Counted from the first letter of the stretch, positions 8,305 through 16,088 are shown. The stretch: 20,808 bases of DNA from Phycisphaeraceae bacterium (GCA_003552605.1 PUNN01000181.1:1-20808), one strand, 5' to 3'. Numbers and translations are program-made. The notes: generated from the letters alone by a model not told the origin.

Positions 8305-9708
8305 CTACCGGGTGTGGTCAAGCGCCACCACCGCCGAGGTCTTTCCCGGCGTGAACGTCACCGAATGCTCGGCCTGCCGGCCATCGGCGGTGGTGATCTC
8401 CACGGCATAGGTTCCGTGGTGACCGCGGAACGGGAATCTGCCCGTTTCATCCGTCTGCCCCTCGGTACAGGTGCGCCACGCATCAAGCAACAGGTGTCGA
8501 AGCCGCTCTCCCGCGGTGTTGGGGGCAAAGTCATCCACCACAACGGCCGCATCCGGCCCGAGCCAATGGCGCTTCGACCAGAACCCCCAGAGCATGACCG
8601 CCTCGACCGCGGGATGGCTGTAGCCGATGCGAACCAACGCATCCAGCGCCGCAGCGCGGGCCTGCACATCCGGTGTTCGGGCGCTGATTTCGGTCAGGTG
8701 GATCGGAAGCCCGAGTTCCGCCAGCCGGTCGAGTGAGGCAAGCACCTGCTGCGGGGTGACGTGAACGCTGCCACTGCGCTCCTCGTGTTCAACATCAGCC
8801 TCCGGATCGAGCACGAACCGCTCGCAACTGTGCTCCTGGATACCGATGCCACCCACGGGGGCGCCCTCGTGGCGGAGCCATTCGATCAACGCCACATACT
8901 GCTCGACCCGCGCGGGGTTGCCGAGGATGGAATATTCGTTGACAAAAAGTGGCGTGTCGGGGTCGAGTTCGGCCGTTCGCTTGAACATCCACGGCCGGAT
9001 TCCCTCGCCCAGGCGGTCGCGGTACCAGTGACCGTCGAGCATCTCGTTGTTGACGTCCCATGCCACCAGTTGCCCGCGGTAGCGAGGGACGATCGAGGCC
9101 AGGTGGTCCTCCATGGCCTGCTTCAACTCAACGGCACCCAGCTCCAGCAGCCACGGCTGGGCGGCGACGAACTTCTCCTTGGCCCAGAAGAGGCAATGGC
9201 CCCGCATCGCCAGGCCGTGCTCCCGGGCGAAGGCGAGGTGGGCATCGGCCCGGCGGAAGTCACGCTTGCCCCGCTCGCGCTCGGTCGAATACCACTTCAT
9301 GCAGTTTTCATCCACCACGGTATTGAAGTGGTCGATGATAAACTGGCGATATTGCCGCTCGCTGACCGAGTTATTGGACAGGTCGGTGTTGATGCAGGTG
9401 CCAAAGTGGAAGTGGCTGCGCACCTGCCGCACCCCCACCCGCACCCCCGGAATCCCCGGAATCCCCGGAGCCCCCGGAATTCCCGGCAGTTTCGGAGCCC
9501 CGGAACAGTCCGGATGGGCCGGATTTGCCGGCTCCGCCGAGGCCCCGGAGGCGCCCGAGGTCGCCTCACCGGCTGCGGCCGGCCGCGACGGGACGATGGT
9601 GAGGGTGAACTCGCCCGTGCGGTGCTGCTCGATGCGGCGGTCGGCCTCGGCCTGCCACGCCGCTGCGCCCCCGCAAGAGCCTGCGGTTTGATGGTGGATC
9701 GGATCCAT
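8305..9708 (-). CDS. GH10 endo-1,4-beta-xylanase with a Gly-X-Y insertion in its N-terminal domain
   Basis: This is a 467-residue glycoside hydrolase family 10 enzyme, a retaining endo-xylanase that cuts beta-1,4-xylan. The N-terminal beta domain starts EADRRIEQHRTGEFTLTIV (about 21-39) and resumes at VRVGVRQVRSHFHFGTCIN (about 89-107). The catalytic barrel shows RGHCLFW (about 169-175), acid/base Glu222 in WDVNNE and nucleophile Glu340 in HLTEIS, followed by LWGFW (about 373-377). The C-terminal tail (FPFRGHHGTYAVEI) is the small beta extension common in planctomycete GH10s. Between the two N-terminal strands sit about 45 extra residues ending in collagen-like GIPGAPGIPGIPG. No signal peptide is visible, and an in-frame stop just upstream of the alternative TTG (9723) excludes a longer leader. 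ATG 9708 was chosen; its ribosome site is weak. It converges with the AsmA-like gene, 35 bp away. Confidence 0.92.
   Translation of the reverse strand: MDPIHHQTAGSCGGAAAWQAEADRRIEQHRTGEFTLTIVPSRPAAAGEATSGASGASAEPANPAHPDCSGAPKLPGIPGAPGIPGIPGVRVGVRQVRSHFHFGTCINTDLSNNSVSERQYRQFIIDHFNTVVDENCMKWYSTERERGKRDFRRADAHLAFAREHGLAMRGHCLFWAKEKFVAAQPWLLELGAVELKQAMEDHLASIVPRYRGQLVAWDVNNEMLDGHWYRDRLGEGIRPWMFKRTAELDPDTPLFVNEYSILGNPARVEQYVALIEWLRHEGAPVGGIGIQEHSCERFVLDPEADVEHEERSGSVHVTPQQVLASLDRLAELGLPIHLTEISARTPDVQARAAALDALVRIGYSHPAVEAVMLWGFWSKRHWLGPDAAVVVDDFAPNTAGERLRHLLLDAWRTCTEGQTDETGRFPFRGHHGTYAVEITTADGRQAEHSVTFTPGKTSAVVALDHTR
9431..9555 (-). repeat. 9-bp-period CCGG-rich tract (tract C) inside the xylanase gene
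   Basis: On the plus strand the units are 9 bp with the pattern NNNCCCCGG. The best copies lie at 9440-9485 and increasingly degenerate ones extend to about 9555. On the coding strand each unit gives Gly-Ile-Pro or Gly-Ala-Pro. It shares a perfect 14-mer with tract B (5065-5078). It also shares GGGGCTCCGGGG and GGGGGTGCGGG, on the minus strand, with tract A (4022-4109, plus strand). G-runs of four to five on the coding strand, separated by 5-nt loops, make a G-quadruplex possible in the mRNA. Confidence 0.8.
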
Positions 9709-9904
9709 GAACGGTGTTCCCAAAGGGAGTTGGTCCGCGACGACTCGTCAGCGGCACGCAAAGTTTGCCGGTTAAGGCGGTTACAGCGGATTCGCTCTCC
9801 CGGTCCAGCCGCGGGGCGCCTATAGTTGGAGTGCCGGTAGGCAGGGATGCTGCCCGCCCCGCCTTCCGATCCCCCCTGATTCCTGCCCCAGAGGGCCTTA
9901 CCCC
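9709..9904. promoter_or_regulatory. Divergent intergenic region with a putative -10 (TATAGT, 9821-9826) for the membrane coiled-coil gene
   Basis: TATAGT at 9821-9826 on the plus strand lies about 80 bp ahead of ATG 9905 and is the only near-consensus -10 hexamer here. No good -35 is present. A 5-bp hairpin, GGCAG (9840-9844) and CTGCC (9850-9854), would lie just after the transcription start. The ribosome site is GAGGG about 10 nt before the ATG. I see no clear promoter for the xylanase gene on the other strand. Confidence 0.3.
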
Positions 9905-10576
9905 ATGATGAACAAGCTCCTGCGACGCTCGATCCAGGTCTCGATGGTCATCGCCATCGGCGCGCTCGCCGTGGCGGCCACCACGGCCGTATTCCAGCTT
10001 ACAAAAAATCAGATCGCCGCCGATATCTGGCGCGATCGCACGCGGCAGCTCGTCGATGAAAATCAGCAGCTTGCAGACCGCTACAACCGGGCGGTTCGCT
10101 ACTCGGCGGTGACGGAACTGCTCGTCGATGAAGACAGCATCGAGGTCGTGCTGCGCACGCCCGAGGGGGTGCTCAAGACCATCCCCACTGACTTCGACCC
10201 GAGCAACGAGATCCACATCGACCTGATCCTGCGTAACGGCCGCGCCTGGTTCCGCCAGGTGCTCGAAGAACCCCGCCGCGAGGGCAGGGAGCCGCTGTTC
10301 ATCGACCCGCGGCTGACCGAGATCGACTGGACCGACCCCGAGGTGCTCCAGGGCCAGCGTGTTTATCACGGTGGTTTGACCCCCGGCCGCTGGGTGGTCT
10401 CGGTCAGCGGCCATGGTGCGATGCGGCTGACACGGGTTGATGATGAGGATGCCAGCTACGAACTCGTCCATGCACCACAGGTACACGAGTTTTCCGAGAT
10501 CGAGCGGGATGCGAGCAACAAGCTCAACGAGGTCAGCCATCGCGATGTGCTTTCGCGAATCTTTGGCCTTGAATGA
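9905..10576 (+). CDS. Unrecognised membrane-anchored coiled-coil protein
   Basis: This is a 223-residue protein that I do not recognise. The N-terminus is basic (MMNKLLRR), followed by one hydrophobic segment at about residues 10-31. A helical region rich in Gln, Asp and Arg (about 32-62, including DRTRQLVDENQQLADRYN) is likely a short coiled coil. The C-terminal 150 residues are a mixed, acidic soluble domain that is probably extracytoplasmic. The layout resembles sensor or division-type single-pass proteins, but no domain motif supports a function. ATG 9905 or 9908 can serve as start; the GAGGG at about 9891-9896 allows either. It ends 38 bp before the convergent end of the Hsp70-DUF3731 gene. 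Composition matches its neighbours, with no sign of transfer. Confidence 0.75.
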   Translation: MMNKLLRRSIQVSMVIAIGALAVAATTAVFQLTKNQIAADIWRDRTRQLVDENQQLADRYNRAVRYSAVTELLVDEDSIEVVLRTPEGVLKTIPTDFDPSNEIHIDLILRNGRAWFRQVLEEPRREGREPLFIDPRLTEIDWTDPEVLQGQRVYHGGLTPGRWVVSVSGHGAMRLTRVDDEDASYELVHAPQVHEFSEIERDASNKLNEVSHRDVLSRIFGLE

Positions 10577-10614
10577 AACCGCCTGGGGCCTGACCTGTCG
10601 GCAAAGCGCGATGA

Positions 10615-13503
10615 TCAACCGCGGATCTGGAGCCCGCGCACCAAGCTCTCGCCAAGGGCGAGGGCACGTTCGTTTGCCTGCAACTCACCCCCCTGCTCCA
10701 CCAGCTCGAGATAATGGCCCGGTGCATTGCATCCCCTGAGCCATTCCAAGGCTGCGCGGCGGGTGGCCTCGGACACATCACGGTAGCGGTCGCCGGTGCG
10801 CCGGGTCATCTGCACGATCGCAAAGGTCGCCGAATCGGGCCAACTCTCCTCGGCGACGATGCGCTGCACCCACGCCTCGACAACCTCGACCGGAAGCAGG
10901 ACATTGAGCGGGCCATACACCGGCACGCGCGAGCCGAGCCGGCCAAGCGTCCACAGGATGGCCTCGTGGACCGGACGCTGCTTGCCCCGGCCGGCGAGGG
11001 CAAAGGCCAACTCGGCAAGTTCCAGGCGCATGGCCGGGGCGATCAACTCGAGTGAGCCGAGCAGCCGCCAGACCTCGACGGTCTCGGCCGGCCCGTACTG
11101 GAAGGCCGCGGCCGGCCCCTTCCCGGCTTTGGCACGCCCGCGGCCGCTGCGGTCCTTCGCCGCTTCGATCGACCGAAGGTAAGCCCGCAGCGCGGCGATC
11201 AGCGGCTCGGCGAGCGTGCGCTGCTGTCCCGGCCGCAAACCGCCGGCGATGCGACGCCAGAGGATCCACCACTCGGCCCGGCACATCTCGTTGCGGATGT
11301 GGTGTACCCCCTGGGGAAACAGCTTCCACGTGTGATCCACCCGCCAGTCATCGACGGCCAGGCCGTAGCCCGGCCGCAGGCTGAACCCGAGCAGGTTGAG
11401 CCATCGCGCTTCGTGTTCCGGGCTGCTCAGCCGCCCGCGTGCCACCTGCATCAATGCTTCCCAGAACCGGCGAAGCGCCGCCGCGGGCCAGTCCCGGCGT
11501 TTCATCCCGGTTGCCTTCTCCATCTGCTTGACAAGGCTCTCGGGACGGGGGGCACTGCTGCCTTGCGACGACCCCGGCAGGAAGGTGGCATGGATGATTC
11601 GCCGCGCCGCGGTCACCGCCTGCTCATCGAGCACACCCTCGGCCTCGGCCTCACCCGTATGGCCCCGGTGCTGAGTCTGCGTCGCCGAGCGGACATCGAA
11701 CTGAAGCTGCCACTGGCGCTGCCCCCCCTTCTCACGGCACCACAGAGCCATCGTGCCGATGGCCGTGAGCTGAGCATGCAGGCAGATGGTCAGTGAATCG
11801 GGATCGCCACGCCGGCCCGAGCCAAGCACGGTGCGGATCGGGGGCAACTCGGTCAATTCGTGTGGATCAACCTCGATCACGGCCCCCGCCGGATCGGTCG
11901 TTCGCACACTCGATGTGTAGAGCGGAAACTCGACCGGCTGGCGGATGCGCAGGCTCATCGGCAGCGACTCAAGCGACACCGCTTCACCTTCTTCGGTCCC
12001 GGCAGGCACCAGGCAGACGGCACGGCCGGCCCCCGGTTCAGCGCCATCACCGCCGGCCGCTTCAACGCCGATGTAATACGAACGGGCCAGGCCGCCGGCG
12101 ATTCGCGTGCCTTCACCCCGGCGGGCCATGCCAAAGCTCGCGGCACCGTGTGAGACGGCAAGGTCGAGCCGGGGATTCTCGAGAATGCGCGGCTCCCATC
12201 CTTCCGCCCCGAACCAGTCGCGGAGAACCGTAATGATGCGTTGGCGCAGAAGGGGCGCTTCGAACAGGCCGCCGTTGAACAGAACCATGTCCGGCCGGGC
12301 GGCGCCGAGCCTGCGGTCCACCTCGCGTTGCTCATCGCGATGGCTCCGCAGGAAGGCCGCGAGGTATCGCGTGATGGCGGGATCGGGCGCATAGGGCAGG
12401 CCGAACTCGCTCAGCCCCGACCGGCGCACCGCCGGCTCGGCATCGAGTGCGACCCGGGGCAGGAAACCATCGAGCAGCCGTTCGACCATGCACTCGCGTG
12501 TCACAGGCACCTGAAGTGCACCACCGATCAGCCGGCTTCCCTCGCCGGGGATGCTGACAGTCAGTTCCCCGGGTGGGTCGTCACCGAGCAACCGTTCCTT
12601 GGCCGACCGGGCGGCCCGGATCAGCGCCCCCCACTGCATCGGCGACAGCGTGGTGGCCACCTCGAGTTGCTGCTCAACGTTGCGGGCGAGTGCAAGGTCA
12701 AGGTTGTCGCCCCCGAGAATGAGGTGTTCACCGACGGCGATGCGGTGGAACACAGCGCGGCCGTGGCTGTCGTTTCGCACCTCAATCAACGTCAGGTCGG
12801 TCGTGCCGCCGCCGACGTCGCAAACGAGGATGCGCTCGCCGGGCTGGACGAATTCCTGCCATTGCTCGCGATGATGGTCGATCCATGCATAAAACGCGGC
12901 CTGCGGCTCCTCGAGCAGCACCGGCCCGACGAGCCCCGCTTCCCTCGCTGCGGCAATGGTCAACTCACGTGCCACCTCATCGAACGAGGCGGGCACGGTC
13001 AAGACCACCGTCTGCTCGGCGATGGGAGACTCGGGGTGAGCGTGGTCCCAAGCCGCCACGAGATGGGCGAGGATGCGGCTGCTGGCCTCGACCGGCGAGA
13101 GGCGCGCGACATCAGCCGCGCCGTGCCATGGAAGGATGCCCGCCGTGCGGTCCACCCCGGCATGGCTCAGCCAGGACTTGGCGGAGCTGATCTGCCTGCC
13201 CGGCATCGCCGCGCCGCCCTCACGCGCGTGAACACCCACGCAGGTGTGGGGCGGCTGCTCATGCCACGGCAGCTTCAGTTCACCGCCTTCCCATTGGCCA
13301 TTTGCGGCCTCGAGATGAAAGCTCGGCAGCACCTCACGCCGGTCGACATGTCCCGGCGCAACCACCTGCGAAACGGGAAACGGGGTGACCTGCCACGGCG
13401 TGCGCCTGGTGTTGATGAACGCGAGCGCAGAATTGGTGGTGCCGAGGTCGATGCCGATGATGTAACGGCTCGGCGCGGGTTGGCCCTGATCGGCACCGGT
13501 CAC
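10615..13503 (-). CDS. Hsp70-family protein with C-terminal DUF3731-type domain
   Basis: This is a 962-residue protein. Its Hsp70 ATPase domain shows the phosphate-1 loop IGIDLGTTNS at about residues 16-25, phosphate-2 VCDVGGGTTDLTLI at about 227-240, GGDNLDLALA at about 264-273 and the adenosine loop VLFNGGLFEAPLLRQRI at about 407-423. A beta-rich segment resembling a substrate-binding domain ends near FDVRS (about 602-606). Instead of the helical lid there are about 300 further residues, largely helical and Trp/Arg-rich (ARWLNLLGFSLRPGYGLAVDDW, about 699-720), matching the DUF3731 extension of this subfamily. It is last in the DUF2760-Hsp70-Hsp70 operon. Its GTG start overlaps the previous stop in GTGA (13500-13503), which implies translational coupling. 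The family is ATP-driven and chaperone-like (YegD-related), with unknown clients. No DnaJ or GrpE gene is nearby. Confidence 0.92.
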   Translation of the reverse strand: MTGADQGQPAPSRYIIGIDLGTTNSALAFINTRRTPWQVTPFPVSQVVAPGHVDRREVLPSFHLEAANGQWEGGELKLPWHEQPPHTCVGVHAREGGAAMPGRQISSAKSWLSHAGVDRTAGILPWHGAADVARLSPVEASSRILAHLVAAWDHAHPESPIAEQTVVLTVPASFDEVARELTIAAAREAGLVGPVLLEEPQAAFYAWIDHHREQWQEFVQPGERILVCDVGGGTTDLTLIEVRNDSHGRAVFHRIAVGEHLILGGDNLDLALARNVEQQLEVATTLSPMQWGALIRAARSAKERLLGDDPPGELTVSIPGEGSRLIGGALQVPVTRECMVERLLDGFLPRVALDAEPAVRRSGLSEFGLPYAPDPAITRYLAAFLRSHRDEQREVDRRLGAARPDMVLFNGGLFEAPLLRQRIITVLRDWFGAEGWEPRILENPRLDLAVSHGAASFGMARRGEGTRIAGGLARSYYIGVEAAGGDGAEPGAGRAVCLVPAGTEEGEAVSLESLPMSLRIRQPVEFPLYTSSVRTTDPAGAVIEVDPHELTELPPIRTVLGSGRRGDPDSLTICLHAQLTAIGTMALWCREKGGQRQWQLQFDVRSATQTQHRGHTGEAEAEGVLDEQAVTAARRIIHATFLPGSSQGSSAPRPESLVKQMEKATGMKRRDWPAAALRRFWEALMQVARGRLSSPEHEARWLNLLGFSLRPGYGLAVDDWRVDHTWKLFPQGVHHIRNEMCRAEWWILWRRIAGGLRPGQQRTLAEPLIAALRAYLRSIEAAKDRSGRGRAKAGKGPAAAFQYGPAETVEVWRLLGSLELIAPAMRLELAELAFALAGRGKQRPVHEAILWTLGRLGSRVPVYGPLNVLLPVEVVEAWVQRIVAEESWPDSATFAIVQMTRRTGDRYRDVSEATRRAALEWLRGCNAPGHYLELVEQGGELQANERALALGESLVRGLQIRG

Positions 13504-15308
13504 GAGGCTGTCACCGATTCGGCATCTTCACGCACACTGAACTCGAGCTTCCAGCGCCGGTTTGATTCCGTGCTGACACACCACAACTCGAACACACCAA
13601 GCTCCGTGATGCGGCTTTCGAACGTGACGGGCACGAACTCTTCCCCCACCGCTTCATCCGCTTCCAGCGTCGCGACGAGCGGGTCGGTCTCCTCGAGTTC
13701 GCCTTCTTCCCATCTCGACAGAAGCTCACCCGGCCGGTCGTTCTTTCGAACGGCGGAACTGAAGAAGCGGAAGTGGGCCGGTTCACCGACCACCAGCCCG
13801 AACGGTTCACTCGGCACAGGCACCTGTGATCCCTCTTCCATGCCAAAAGGCACCACGCACAGGGCTTTCAGCGGCCGCGGTGCCCCGGGCACGGCGAGAC
13901 CGGCCGTCTCGATGCCCACGTAATAACTGCGCGCGGTGCCGCCGCGGATGCGAACACCCCCATGCTCACGTGTGCGGGCATAATGCGCAGCGCCACGGGC
14001 GACCGCATCGTCGAGATCGGCCCCGCCACCAAGGGGCCCGGGCGCCGCTTCATCCCCATACCACCGGGACAGCACCTCGAGCACGCGGCGGCGCAGGGCA
14101 TCCGCCTTGAACACCCCGCCGTTGAACAGCACGTGCATCGCCCCACCTTCGCGCGTTTCCTCTCGGCCGTGCTGGGCAAGAAACGCGGCGAGATGGGCGG
14201 TGATGCGCACATCCGGTTCATACGGCAAGCCGATCTCACGAAAGCCCGACCGCCGCGGCCGCGCAGGCTTCTCATCGGCCTCACAATGCGGGAAGAAGCC
14301 GTCAAGGATGACCGCCTCCGCCGTCGACCGGGCGAGGTTCACACTCACGGTCCCCGCGACAAGCCGGCTGCCGCGGCCAAGCACGGTCACGGGCTCCGAC
14401 TGCACGTAGTCCAGGCTGAGCAACACTTCCTTCGCCGCGCGGCAGGCATGCCACAGCGAGACCGACTGCCACACATCCAGATCGTGCCCCTGCGCCTTGA
14501 ACTGCTCACCGACGGCATGGGCAAGCGCCAGATCCATGTTGTCGCCACCGACCAGCGTGTGCTGCCCGACGGCCACGCGATGAAGTGACAGCTCACCATC
14601 GGCTTCTTCCACGCGGATCAGCGTCAGGTCGGTGGTGCCGCCACCGACGTCGACCACCAGCAGGGTGTCACCAACGGCAAGTTGCTTCCGCCAGCCCTCA
14701 CCGGCATCGGCAAGCCACGCATAGAGCGCCGCTTGCGGCTCTTCGAGCAGGACGAAATTCTCACCAAGGCCGGCTTGCTCCGCCGCCTCCCGTGTCAGGT
14801 CACGTGCGCTGGCATCAAACGAGGCGGGCACGGTCAGGACCACACGTTGCTGGGCAAGGGGTGCTTCGGGGAAGGCGGCATCCCACGCCGCGGCCAGGTG
14901 CGACAGGTATCGCCGGGAAGCCTCGACGGGTGAAATGTGCGGCCCCTCTGCCTCGTTGCCCCACGGCAGGATCGGCTCGCGCCGGTCAACACGGCTGTAG
15001 CACAGCCAGCTCTTAGCCGCAGCCACGGTCCGCTCCGGCCGCATCGCCGCCTGCATGCGGGCCTGGTGGCCGACCACATCCTTCGCCCCGCGAACCCAGG
15101 GCAGGTCATACTGCCCCATCGCGGCTTCGACCTCGTCGCCGAGGTAGATAAACGAGGGAAGCGTCTGACGCGATTCCACCGTCCCCGCCACGACAAGTTG
15201 GGGCACCGGCAGCACCTGAACGGGTGCCTCCGGTTCATCCAGCGGGGCATAGGCGAGCACGCTGTTGGTCGTGCCGAGGTCGATTCCGATGACGTAACGC
15301 GCGGCCAT
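13500..15308 (-). CDS. Hsp70-family protein (YegD-like, lidless)
   Basis: This is a 602-residue Hsp70 relative. ATPase landmarks are IGIDLGTTNS at about residues 7-16, VLTVPASFD at about 157-165, VLLEEPQAALYAW at about 186-198, VVDVGGGTTDLTLI at about 218-231, GGDNMDLALAH at about 254-264 and VLFNGGVF at about 393-400. The last 130 residues look like a beta-type substrate-binding domain ending in RRWKLEFSVRE, and the chain stops where DnaK's helical lid would begin. It is therefore closer to YegD-type Hsp70s than to DnaK. It lies 2 nt downstream of the DUF2760 gene, with its GGAGG ribosome site inside that gene's end, and overlaps the second Hsp70 by 4 bases. The three are almost certainly one transcript. 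The Hsp70 assignment is secure; the cellular role is unknown. Confidence 0.93.
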   Translation of the reverse strand: MAARYVIGIDLGTTNSVLAYAPLDEPEAPVQVLPVPQLVVAGTVESRQTLPSFIYLGDEVEAAMGQYDLPWVRGAKDVVGHQARMQAAMRPERTVAAAKSWLCYSRVDRREPILPWGNEAEGPHISPVEASRRYLSHLAAAWDAAFPEAPLAQQRVVLTVPASFDASARDLTREAAEQAGLGENFVLLEEPQAALYAWLADAGEGWRKQLAVGDTLLVVDVGGGTTDLTLIRVEEADGELSLHRVAVGQHTLVGGDNMDLALAHAVGEQFKAQGHDLDVWQSVSLWHACRAAKEVLLSLDYVQSEPVTVLGRGSRLVAGTVSVNLARSTAEAVILDGFFPHCEADEKPARPRRSGFREIGLPYEPDVRITAHLAAFLAQHGREETREGGAMHVLFNGGVFKADALRRRVLEVLSRWYGDEAAPGPLGGGADLDDAVARGAAHYARTREHGGVRIRGGTARSYYVGIETAGLAVPGAPRPLKALCVVPFGMEEGSQVPVPSEPFGLVVGEPAHFRFFSSAVRKNDRPGELLSRWEEGELEETDPLVATLEADEAVGEEFVPVTFESRITELGVFELWCVSTESNRRWKLEFSVREDAESVTAS

Positions 15309-15310
15309 AT

Positions 15311-15883
15311 TCAGCGAACCTCCACCTCGGCAGGGGCAATGACATCCGCATCCTCATCCCGGCCGGACCAGGCGGGCAACTCACACCGCGTGGCGAGCCA
15401 GCCGCGATGACAGACCTTGCCCTCGTATGGGGGCGTGCCGCTGACCTCGCCTGCGAGCGTGATCCGCATCGGGCTGTAGCCGGCGGGCACCGAGATGGCC
15501 TCATCCTCGGCCTCCGATGTCAGCGGTCTCGGGCCGAAGGTCCGTTCCAGGGTCGCCTGGAGGTTGCGGTGAATATCCCGCACCGCCGCACCGACCTGTG
15601 CATCGGGGTAGCCGTCGAGTGATTCCTTGGCAAAGTCCACCAGCCGCGCTTCGCGCTGGAGCAACGCGAGCAATGTCAGCGCCTCACTTCGTCGCGCAGC
15701 GGCCGGAGCCTGAACAGCAGCGGGCCGGCTGGGTGCTTCGGTTGCCTGCTCCGCAGCCGGGGCGCTCTGCCCGGTCGCATCCGGCTGGCCCTCCTCGCCG
15801 CGCAGCAGACCGGCCACTCGCTCGGCAAACGATCTATCCATCAGGGCCCTGAAAAAGGCCTTGATCGCCAATCCCAGTCTCAT
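15311..15883 (-). CDS. DUF2760-domain protein
   Basis: This is a 190-residue protein. The N-terminal 30 residues (MRLGLAIKAFFRALMDRSFA) form an amphipathic helix, and an Ala/Pro/Gln-rich linker spans about 31-65. The conserved DUF2760 domain then reads ALTLLALLQREARLVDF (about 68-84), YPDAQVGAAVRDIHRNL (about 92-108) and, near the end, GTPPYEGKVCHRGWLATRCELP (about 149-170). The domain's function is unknown. The family is known mainly from its position beside Hsp70 genes, and here it is first gene of the DUF2760-Hsp70-Hsp70/DUF3731 operon. A role as cofactor or client adaptor of the two Hsp70s is inference. The start has AAAGGAAG close upstream (about 15887-15894). A putative promoter and a leader hairpin lie 30-105 nt further up. 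Confidence 0.85.
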   Translation of the reverse strand: MRLGLAIKAFFRALMDRSFAERVAGLLRGEEGQPDATGQSAPAAEQATEAPSRPAAVQAPAAARRSEALTLLALLQREARLVDFAKESLDGYPDAQVGAAVRDIHRNLQATLERTFGPRPLTSEAEDEAISVPAGYSPMRITLAGEVSGTPPYEGKVCHRGWLATRCELPAWSGRDEDADVIAPAEVEVR

Positions 15884-15914
15884 TGCACTTCCTTTCCATC
15901 GGGCGGGGCATCAC

Positions 15915-15967
15915 GCACGGGCGTGCGGCTCGCGGGCAGGGGGGCCTTGCGGCCCGGCGGCCCGTGC
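15915..15967 (-). promoter_or_regulatory. Leader hairpin of the DUF2760-Hsp70 operon
   Basis: GCACGGGC (15915-15922) and GCCCGTGC (15960-15967) form a perfect 8-bp stem. Inside it, GGGCC (15942-15946) and GGCCC (15951-15955) form a 5-bp stem with loop TTGC. The structure would lie in the untranslated leader between the putative -10 and the DUF2760 start. It does not obviously cover the ribosome site, so thermosensor or attenuator behaviour is speculation. Confidence 0.4.
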
Positions 15968-15982
15968 ATGGCGGTGAGCCGG

Positions 15983-15988
15983 ATTATA
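15983..15988 (-). promoter_or_regulatory. Putative -10 (TATAAT) of the DUF2760-Hsp70 operon
   Basis: Minus-strand TATAAT, a perfect sigma-70 -10 hexamer, sits in the 205-bp gap between the cysteine desulfurase and DUF2760 genes, about 95 nt before the DUF2760 start. TTGTCC lies upstream but at 22 bp, too far for a normal -35. It suggests the chaperone operon is transcribed separately from the sulfur block. No CIRCE-type heat-shock operator is visible. Confidence 0.5.
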
Positions 15989-16088
15989 CCACCCCGCTTC
16001 TACCATCTGCGGACAATGCAGAAACAGGGTGCGGGCGCGAGTGAACCGCCAGGGTGGCGCGGGTGAGCAGCCGGCCGTGAATGCATTC

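Noticed and set aside
8761..9825. A 354-codon plus-strand open frame
   Set aside because: It is antisense to the GH10 xylanase and continues into the intergenic region. There is no domain and no ribosome site.
9566..10618. A 350-codon minus-strand open frame
   Set aside because: It is antisense to the membrane coiled-coil gene and the divergent promoter region, and no motif is visible.
12241..13923. A 560-codon plus-strand open frame
   Set aside because: It is antisense to both Hsp70 genes, whose protein motifs are unmistakable. Its own translation is low-complexity and unrecognisable.
15884..16088. CIRCE-type heat-shock operator or RNA thermometer ahead of the Hsp70 operon
   Set aside because: No TTAGCACTC/GAGTGCTAA repeat exists, and the hairpin found does not clearly pair with the ribosome site.
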